A DNA stretch of 5,497 nucleotides from Treponema sp. Its GTDB lineage: Bacteria; Spirochaetota; Spirochaetia; Treponematales; Treponemataceae. The stretch lies in contig JAGARY010000428.1 in the NCBI GenBank assembly GCA_017622055.1, positions 1 through 5,497 of the forward strand, in the 5' to 3' direction. Shown in pieces: positions 1 through 3,368 of the stretch. Each line of letters opens with the position of its first letter. The first letter of the stretch is position 1. The translations under genes were made by a program, and so were the position numbers. The notes under the pieces are model-generated. The model was given only the letters and a program-made list of their open reading frames with translations. It searched no databases and was not told the DNA's origin.

Positions 1-379
1 ATCTTTTACAAAACTCTGATTCACCATTTGGAGAAATCATATCAGGCAATCCAGAACCATGGTGATACATAATAACTGATTCTATCGCTGAACTTATCCA
101 TTGATTTTCAAGCAACCAATTTTTTCTAATCAACTGTGCTCCAACAGTTGAATGATCCCTTTTACAAGATTTACCCCCTGTTATCGATTTTTTCAAATAT
201 TCTTGCCATAAAAATGTAGATTTCCCTGCATCATGTAACAAAGAAGCTATTTCACAAAGTTTTGGAAACCCAAAATCTTTTCCAAATATTTTACTTAGTT
301 CAGCAACTTCATTTAGATGAGTTTTTAATGTTTGAAAATTTGGTTTTTCTTCTCTAAATTTTGCATAAATTTCATTCAT
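1..379 (-). CDS. cas3: CRISPR-associated Cas3, N-terminal HD nuclease domain (partial, runs off the left edge)
   Basis: Only the first 126 residues are in the window. They match the metal-dependent HD nuclease domain (Cas3'') of type I CRISPR-Cas, which degrades DNA unwound after Cascade binds its target. Visible signature residues are H21 (TLKTHLNEVAEL), H49-D50 in LLHDAGK (47-53), H76 in KRDHSTVGAQLI (73-84) and the double histidine H106-H107 in MYHHGSGLPD (104-113). This is the H...HD...H...HH order typical of Cas3 HD domains, and all metal ligands in view are intact. The ATG at 377-379 is the only in-frame start after the upstream stop codon at 413-415. Its own ribosome binding site is weak, and it begins 16 nt after the stop of a 22-codon frame with a strong site, so translation may be coupled. 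Whether the SF2 helicase part is fused, as in most Cas3, or separate cannot be seen. Subtype cannot be assigned. Confidence 0.88.
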   Translation of the reverse strand, partial: MNEIYAKFREEKPNFQTLKTHLNEVAELSKIFGKDFGFPKLCEIASLLHDAGKSTFLWQEYLKKSITGGKSCKRDHSTVGAQLIRKNWLLENQWISSAIESVIMYHHGSGLPDMISPNGESEFCKR

Positions 380-395
380 AAATAATTTCTCTTTT

Positions 396-464
396 TCACA
401 TAAATAAATTTCCTATACTTTCAACATTTTCCATTTTACCACAAAACTCTTCAATTGTAGCCAT
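396..464 (-). CDS. 22-residue leader-like small ORF upstream of cas3
   Basis: This short frame begins MATIEEFCGKMENV and ends NLFM before TGA (396-398). Its start signals are better than those of cas3 itself: AGGAGG at 472-477 lies 7 nt before the ATG (462-464), and an extended -10 promoter lies a further 11 nt upstream. The stop codon is 16 nt before the cas3 ATG. I recognise no family. It may be a leader peptide that couples translation into cas3, or the remaining start of a decayed gene. No run of repeated codons suggests amino-acid attenuation. Translation is inferred from the start signals only. Confidence 0.5.
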   Translation of the reverse strand: MATIEEFCGKMENVESIGNLFM

Positions 465-488
465 ACAACATCCTCCTACATAGCTTAC

Positions 489-497
489 ATTATATCA
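489..497 (-). promoter_or_regulatory. Extended -10 promoter of the small ORF/cas3 unit
   Basis: Read on the minus strand, TGATATAAT is a perfect extended -10 element (TGn followed by TATAAT, with the hexamer at 489-494). No good -35 is present at 16-18 bp (ATGCCT at 512-517), as is common for extended -10 promoters. Predicted transcription would start near 482, only a few bases before the AGGAGG ribosome binding site at 472-477. A short dyad, CCTAC-aaca-GTAGG (501-514), covers the spacer and could be an operator. Confidence 0.6.
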
Positions 498-532
498 CAC
501 CCTACAACAGTAGGCATTTTTATTTTAACACT

Positions 533-569
533 ATCATACAATATCCAGAGGGTCAACAAATGACCCTGT
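533..569 (-). repeat. Palindromic element, copy B (inverted repeat plus -10-like hexamer)
   Basis: A perfect 7-bp inverted repeat, AGGGTCA-acaaa-TGACCCT (549-567), is followed on the minus strand, after exactly 10 bp, by TATGAT (533-538). A second copy at 1201-1237 has the same arms, the same loop length and the same 10-bp spacing to TATAAT; about 29 of 37 positions agree. The palindrome here is not followed directly by a T run on either strand, which argues against a plain terminator. It could be a protein-binding site within a distal promoter of the cas3 unit, or a dispersed intergenic repeat. Confidence 0.6.
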
Positions 570-570
570 A

Positions 571-631
571 TATATTATTTTTTAATTTTTTTTTATTTCC
601 CTTCCAAAACTTACATTTTTCCCCTTTCTCT
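571..631. other. T-rich, pyrimidine-rich intergenic tract without a gene
   Basis: The plus strand here is almost entirely pyrimidine and T-rich, with T runs near 578-583 and 588-596. I see no reading frame, RNA structure or convincing terminator. It lies downstream of the minus-strand membrane-protein gene and upstream of the cas3 promoter elements. Confidence 0.5.
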
Positions 632-632
632 T

Positions 633-698
633 AATTCTTCATTCATAATTCATAATTCTTCATTCTCCTCCCTTTCCCTGAATTCTGAATTCTGAATT
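633..698. repeat. Two short 7-bp tandem repeat tracts
   Basis: Two intergenic tracts share a 7-bp period. CATAATT is repeated twice at 644-658 and is flanked by a 12-nt direct repeat, AATTCTTCATTC, at 633-644 and 654-665. TGAATTC is repeated nearly three times at 679-698. They sit immediately downstream of the membrane-protein stop codon. Simple repeats of this kind are common between genes in low-GC host-associated bacteria; no function can be assigned. Confidence 0.7.
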
Positions 699-701
699 TC
701 T

Positions 702-1040
702 CTACACCCCGCTATCCATCAATCTTTCAAACATCGCACCTTCGTCAAAAATCAAATCTTCATAACTGTAATTCTTTTGTGACGGAACATCTCTTGCAGC
801 CTCGCTTTCATAATTACGCATTTGCAAATTATATTCGTCTTGAGCAATAATCATTTCGTCTTCCATTTGTCTTGCGTAAAAAAATGGGTCATCATCATCT
901 TCGTCATCATCATCAAACATTTCTTCTGGATGTTGGTCAAAGAAGACCGCAGCTTTGTGCCAATCGCTAGTAAAACATTTGTAAACAAAAAACACAAAAC
1001 ACACTATTCCTAAAAAGACTAATAAAAAAAAAGTTTCCAT
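702..1040 (-). CDS. Small single-pass membrane protein with an acidic run, unknown function
   Basis: The 112-residue product has a hydrophobic N-terminal segment (residues 3-20, METFFLLVFLGIVCF and onward) followed by K21, then a soluble acidic tail. By the positive-inside rule the tail is probably cytoplasmic. Residues 43-51 are nine consecutive acidic residues (DDDDEDDDD), encoded by a GAT/GAC-type triplet repeat at 888-914. The rest contains many aromatic and acidic residues and no motif I recognise. The frame is open up to position 1079, but the ATG at 1038-1040 is preferred because GGAGGA (1045-1050) precedes it by 4-5 nt and the hydrophobic segment then starts the protein. The upstream 39-codon ORF stops at 1052-1054, just before this ribosome binding site, so the two are probably co-transcribed. 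Membrane anchor or accessory factor is a guess. Confidence 0.7.
   Translation of the reverse strand: METFFLLVFLGIVCFVFFVYKCFTSDWHKAAVFFDQHPEEMFDDDDEDDDDPFFYARQMEDEMIIAQDEYNLQMRNYESEAARDVPSQKNYSYEDLIFDEGAMFERLMDSGV
888..914. repeat. Triplet (ATC)n repeat encoding the acidic run
   Basis: On the plus strand this is an interrupted ATC/GTC/TTC triplet array. On the minus strand it encodes D43 to D51 of the membrane protein. Triplet slippage would change the number of aspartates without shifting the frame. Confidence 0.6.
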
Positions 1041-1051
1041 AAGTTCCTCCG

Positions 1052-1171
1052 CTATAACAATTTGATTTTTACAACGCAACTTGAATTCATCTTAAAAATC
1101 AACTTTGTGTAATCTGGTTTTACAAAAAGTTTTCCATAACCGACCACATTTAATTTTCCTTCTCCACTCAT
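1052..1171 (-). pseudogene. 39-codon remnant resembling the N-terminus of a SIMPL (DUF541/YggE-like) protein
   Basis: The frame has a good start: GGAGG (1178-1182), 6 nt, then ATG (1169-1171). It encodes 39 residues before TAG (1052-1054). Residues 1-30 (MSGEGKLNVVGYGKLFVKPD, then YTKLIFKMNS) resemble the opening strands of SIMPL-domain proteins, where a V.G.G....PD pattern is typical. Full SIMPL proteins have more than 200 residues, so this is at most a truncated copy. I see no continuation of the domain in the other frames of the following sequence, so a simple frameshift does not explain it. It may now serve mainly as a translated leader for the membrane-protein gene, whose ribosome binding site begins two bases after the stop codon. 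The family assignment rests on a short stretch and is tentative. Confidence 0.45.
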
Positions 1172-1200
1172 AAAAAACCTCCGTGAAAAATCTTTTTTAA

Positions 1201-1237
1201 ATTATACAATGCAAAAAGGGTCAATGAATGACCCTGT
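1201..1237 (-). repeat. Palindromic element, copy A (inverted repeat plus TATAAT)
   Basis: The inverted repeat AGGGTCA-atgaa-TGACCCT (1217-1235) matches the copy at 549-567 at all positions except two in the loop. On the minus strand it is followed after 10 bp by TATAAT (1201-1206), within ATTGTATAAT, which is also conserved in the other copy apart from one base. The hexamer is placed well to start the mRNA of the 39-codon ORF, whose ribosome binding site is at 1178-1182. The half-site TTGACC is only 12 bp from TATAAT, too close for a standard -35, so an activator or repressor site is more likely than a sigma-70 -35 box. Confidence 0.6.
1212..1235 (-). terminator. Possible intrinsic terminator of the ATPase gene
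   Basis: On the minus strand the 7-bp stem with 5-nt loop (1217-1235) runs into TTTTT (ending at 1213), about 45 bp after the ATPase stop codon. This looks like a small rho-independent terminator. The same palindrome at 549-567 lacks the T run, so termination may be incidental to another role of the element. Confidence 0.4.
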
Positions 1238-1279
1238 GTAAAAAGAAATATTAAAAAATGTGATTTTTCAGGCCCGTTT

Positions 1280-2722
1280 TTACTTATTGTATTCCAAAGA
1301 TTCTACATATCCCATAAGGTATAAAAATACAGGAGCTGGAATTTTATAAACTTTATTTCCATTTTTATATTCTTGCATTCCAAAATCATCAGGTCTTTTT
1401 GTAATTACAAGATTTGGTCTATCATTAGATGACAACTCAACAATCATATCTTTTTCTAAAATAGAAGAATCTTCTCTATATTTTACTTCTATCATAATTG
1501 GCATAACGTTCTGTGCATATTGAACTACAATATCAATTTCCTTGTTTTTATCACCGCCACGGTAATATCCAACTTGAGTAACCGATTTATAATTAAAAGC
1601 TTTTACATGTTTATAAACTGCTGTTTCAGCAATAATACCAAGTTCAATTGCATCGTCAGTAATATCATCTTTCATTAAGACAGCGTTTCTAAGGGCAGCA
1701 TCTGCAACATAAATTTTATCTTGGGATTTTAATATTTGTTTTGGCCCCACATTTACTAACGAACTTACATAAATTAAATTTGCCCCTTCAAGATACATAA
1801 TATATTTTTCAAGTGTAGTTCTATTTACTTGCAATTCCTTACAAACAGTATTCATATTCATAATATTAGAAGAATTATAACAAAGATATAAAAATACTTT
1901 TTCAATATCTGATATATTACGAATTGGATAAAGAGAAGGCAAATCTCGTTTTAATGCTTTATCTACAATATCTTCACGCAAAATTCTTTGTGCATAAATA
2001 TCATCTTTTGAAAGTGCTAATTCTGGAAACCCACCAACTTGCAAATAACGAATAAAATGTGGTTGCAAAAAAGACAATTTATTTATTATTTCATTTTGAG
2101 TCTGTTTATCTAATAAATACATTTGAGTTGGCTTTATTCCCGAAGGAAGTTCTCCTACTTCCACATTTAAAAGCTTACAATATTCAAAAAAAGTTAATGT
2201 AGGAACTTGAACTGTAACCCAACGCCCCAGCCCACTTTCTTTAGCTTTATCTGCCAAAATTGGACTTGCAGAACCTGTTGCCATTATGTTGATATCAGGA
2301 TTTGTATCATACAAAACTTTGAGCCAGGCATTCCAATCTTCCGAATATTGAATTTCATCAAAAAAACAATAAAGCTTTTGAGCTGTAGTAATATTCCTTT
2401 TGTAAATTCCAAGAACATCGTTTATGCTGCATAGTTTTAATAATGGATGATCAAAAGAAATAAAAACGATATCTTTTGGATTTACTCCATTTTCAATTAA
2501 GCCTGCAATAGTTTGATACATAATAGTAGTTTTTCCAGTTCTGCGAGCCCCACTTAATAAAACAGTTCTCCTAATATCATTATTTTCAAATGCTTTTTTA
2601 CTTTCGTAGTAAGACGCTCTTTTCATAGGTTTATTAAACTCTTTTTGAACAATCCCTGTCTTCCACCAAGGATTATATGAATATAAAAGATTCAAAACAC
2701 TTTCTTCAGAAAAATAGTCCAT
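1280..2722 (-). CDS. ATP-binding protein of the AAA_14/DUF4143 family
   Basis: A complete 480-residue protein, of usual length for this family of AAA-type ATPases fused to DUF4143. A Walker A is seen at 58-66 (GARRTGKTT), a Walker B at 117-125 (LYCFFDEIQ, with D122 and E123), and a sensor-1-like segment at 145-152 (NIMATGSA). The middle region (about 286-320) looks like a winged helix. The C-terminal part carries a PD-(D/E)XK nuclease-like signature: E366, D397 in EIDIVV (395-400) and E412-V-K414 in IEVKYRE (411-417). In this widespread family the biological role is mostly unproven; regulatory or toxin/defence-like roles have been proposed, and the nuclease-like fold need not be active. The start is firm: AAGGAGG (2728-2734) lies 5 nt before the ATG. 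The gene is monocistronic as seen and divergent from the gene at 2897. Confidence 0.9.
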   Translation of the reverse strand: MDYFSEESVLNLLYSYNPWWKTGIVQKEFNKPMKRASYYESKKAFENNDIRRTVLLSGARRTGKTTIMYQTIAGLIENGVNPKDIVFISFDHPLLKLCSINDVLGIYKRNITTAQKLYCFFDEIQYSEDWNAWLKVLYDTNPDINIMATGSASPILADKAKESGLGRWVTVQVPTLTFFEYCKLLNVEVGELPSGIKPTQMYLLDKQTQNEIINKLSFLQPHFIRYLQVGGFPELALSKDDIYAQRILREDIVDKALKRDLPSLYPIRNISDIEKVFLYLCYNSSNIMNMNTVCKELQVNRTTLEKYIMYLEGANLIYVSSLVNVGPKQILKSQDKIYVADAALRNAVLMKDDITDDAIELGIIAETAVYKHVKAFNYKSVTQVGYYRGGDKNKEIDIVVQYAQNVMPIMIEVKYREDSSILEKDMIVELSSNDRPNLVITKRPDDFGMQEYKNGNKVYKIPAPVFLYLMGYVESLEYNK

Positions 2723-2763
2723 AAAAACCTCCTTATTTACACTTTTTTAACCCTACTATTAAT

Positions 2764-2796
2764 ATTATACCTACTTTTTTGCTATTATACTAGCAA
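2764..2796 (-). promoter_or_regulatory. Tandem -10 boxes and operator-like dyad upstream of the ATPase gene
   Basis: On the minus strand two perfect TATAAT hexamers occur, at 2764-2769 and 2784-2789, 20 bp apart. The upstream one lies within a perfect 6-bp dyad, TTGCTA-ttatac-TAGCAA (2779-2796 as read on the plus strand), which would let a dimeric regulator block it. Neither box has a convincing -35. The proximal box would give a leader of about 35 nt containing the AAGGAGG site. Confidence 0.5.
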
Positions 2797-2839
2797 TCTT
2801 TCACAATTTTATTACTATTTTGATTTTTTTTCAGGGCTT

Positions 2840-2866
2840 TTTTGCAAGCAAAATTTATGCTAAAAT
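2840..2866 (+). promoter_or_regulatory. Extended -10 promoter and dyad upstream of the small basic protein gene
   Basis: TGCTAAAAT (2858-2866) fits an extended -10 element, with transcription starting near 2873 and a modest ribosome binding site, AAGG (2884-2887), before the ATG at 2897. The spacer overlaps a dyad, TTTTGC-AA-GCAAAA (2840-2853). Its TTGC/GCAA half-sites also occur in the dyad over the ATPase -10 box, hinting at one regulator for both divergent units. Confidence 0.4.
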
Positions 2867-2896
2867 ATAACAATCACAATTTTAAGGTAAACAAAT

Positions 2897-3316
2897 ATGA
2901 ACGAATTAACTCCAATTCAAAAAGAAATTGTTTTGGCTCTTGAACAATTAAAAGAAAAATCATTAATTACAGAAGCAATTCTTGCAAAAAAAATACGAGA
3001 AAACTCAAAGATTCAAGGAAAAAACAAAGCGGGACTTTGTCTAAAAGATTTGGAAATTTGTCTTGAACACTTATCACAAAACAATCAGCTAAACTTTGCT
3101 CTTCACTTAAACAGTGCAAATGACATTTTAATAAAAAAAGAGGAAAATTTTAAACTTTTAGAAAGCGATGCAAAAAAACGCCGTCAATCTAGCGAAAAAT
3201 CAATTTCTGTTTTAACAAACTCAGATTTGCAAAACAAAAAATCAACAAAACAAATTTCCAAAAAACGCACAGATCGAAAAAAATTGCATTTCAATGATAT
3301 AGAAGATTTTAAATAA
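2897..3316 (+). CDS. Small basic protein, possible winged-helix N-terminus, unknown function
   Basis: A 139-residue protein that I cannot assign to a family. Residues 1-75 are predicted mostly helical, with a pattern (TPIQKEIVLALEQL, LITEAILAKKI, LKDLEICLEHL then a short NQLNFALHL hairpin) that could form a winged-helix DNA-binding fold. Residues 88-132 are rich in lysine, arginine, serine and glutamine (for example KKRRQSSEKS and KKRTDRKK), probably disordered and able to bind nucleic acid; the end, FNDIEDFK, is acidic. The ATG at 2897 has AAGG 9 nt upstream and is the first start in frame. It is 52 nt upstream of the SNF2-type helicase on the same strand, suggesting that it acts with the helicase as a partner or regulator. 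This is inferred from position only. Confidence 0.75.
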   Translation: MNELTPIQKEIVLALEQLKEKSLITEAILAKKIRENSKIQGKNKAGLCLKDLEICLEHLSQNNQLNFALHLNSANDILIKKEENFKLLESDAKKRRQSSEKSISVLTNSDLQNKKSTKQISKKRTDRKKLHFNDIEDFK

Positions 3317-3332
3317 ATTTTATCTTAATTCC

Positions 3333-3362
3333 TTGAAAACCTGATTTTATTAAATATATTAT
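3333..3362 (+). promoter_or_regulatory. Sigma-70-like promoter abutting the helicase start codon
   Basis: TTGAAA (3333-3338) and TATATT (3355-3360, 16-bp spacer) or TATTAT (3357-3362, 18-bp spacer) make a good promoter in the 52-bp gap. Predicted transcription would begin at about 3367-3370, essentially at the helicase ATG (3369), which would give a leaderless mRNA. AT-rich sequence makes chance matches likely. Confidence 0.4.
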
Positions 3363-3368
3363 ATAGGC

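Noticed and set aside
380..415. Frameshift joining the 22-codon ORF to cas3 as one longer Cas3
   Set aside because: Cas3 HD domains normally start about where this ATG places the protein, and the cas3 frame has a stop at 413-415 inside the region, so no N-terminal extension is needed.
822..1013. 63-codon plus-strand frame opposite the membrane-protein gene
   Set aside because: It lies within a better gene on the other strand, has no ribosome binding site, and its isoleucine-rich part is the complement of the aspartate repeat.
1041..1079. Longer start for the membrane protein, adding 13 residues
   Set aside because: It overlaps the upstream 39-codon ORF, begins with TTG, and places charged residues before the membrane segment; the ATG at 1038-1040 has an excellent ribosome binding site.
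549..1235. Reading the two AGGGTCA/TGACCCT palindromes as CRISPR repeats
   Set aside because: They are only 19-21 bp, two copies 668 bp apart with a gene between them, and there is no regular spacer pattern.
2207..2434. 75-codon plus-strand frame inside the ATPase gene
   Set aside because: It is antisense to conserved Walker B and sensor regions and shows no start signals.
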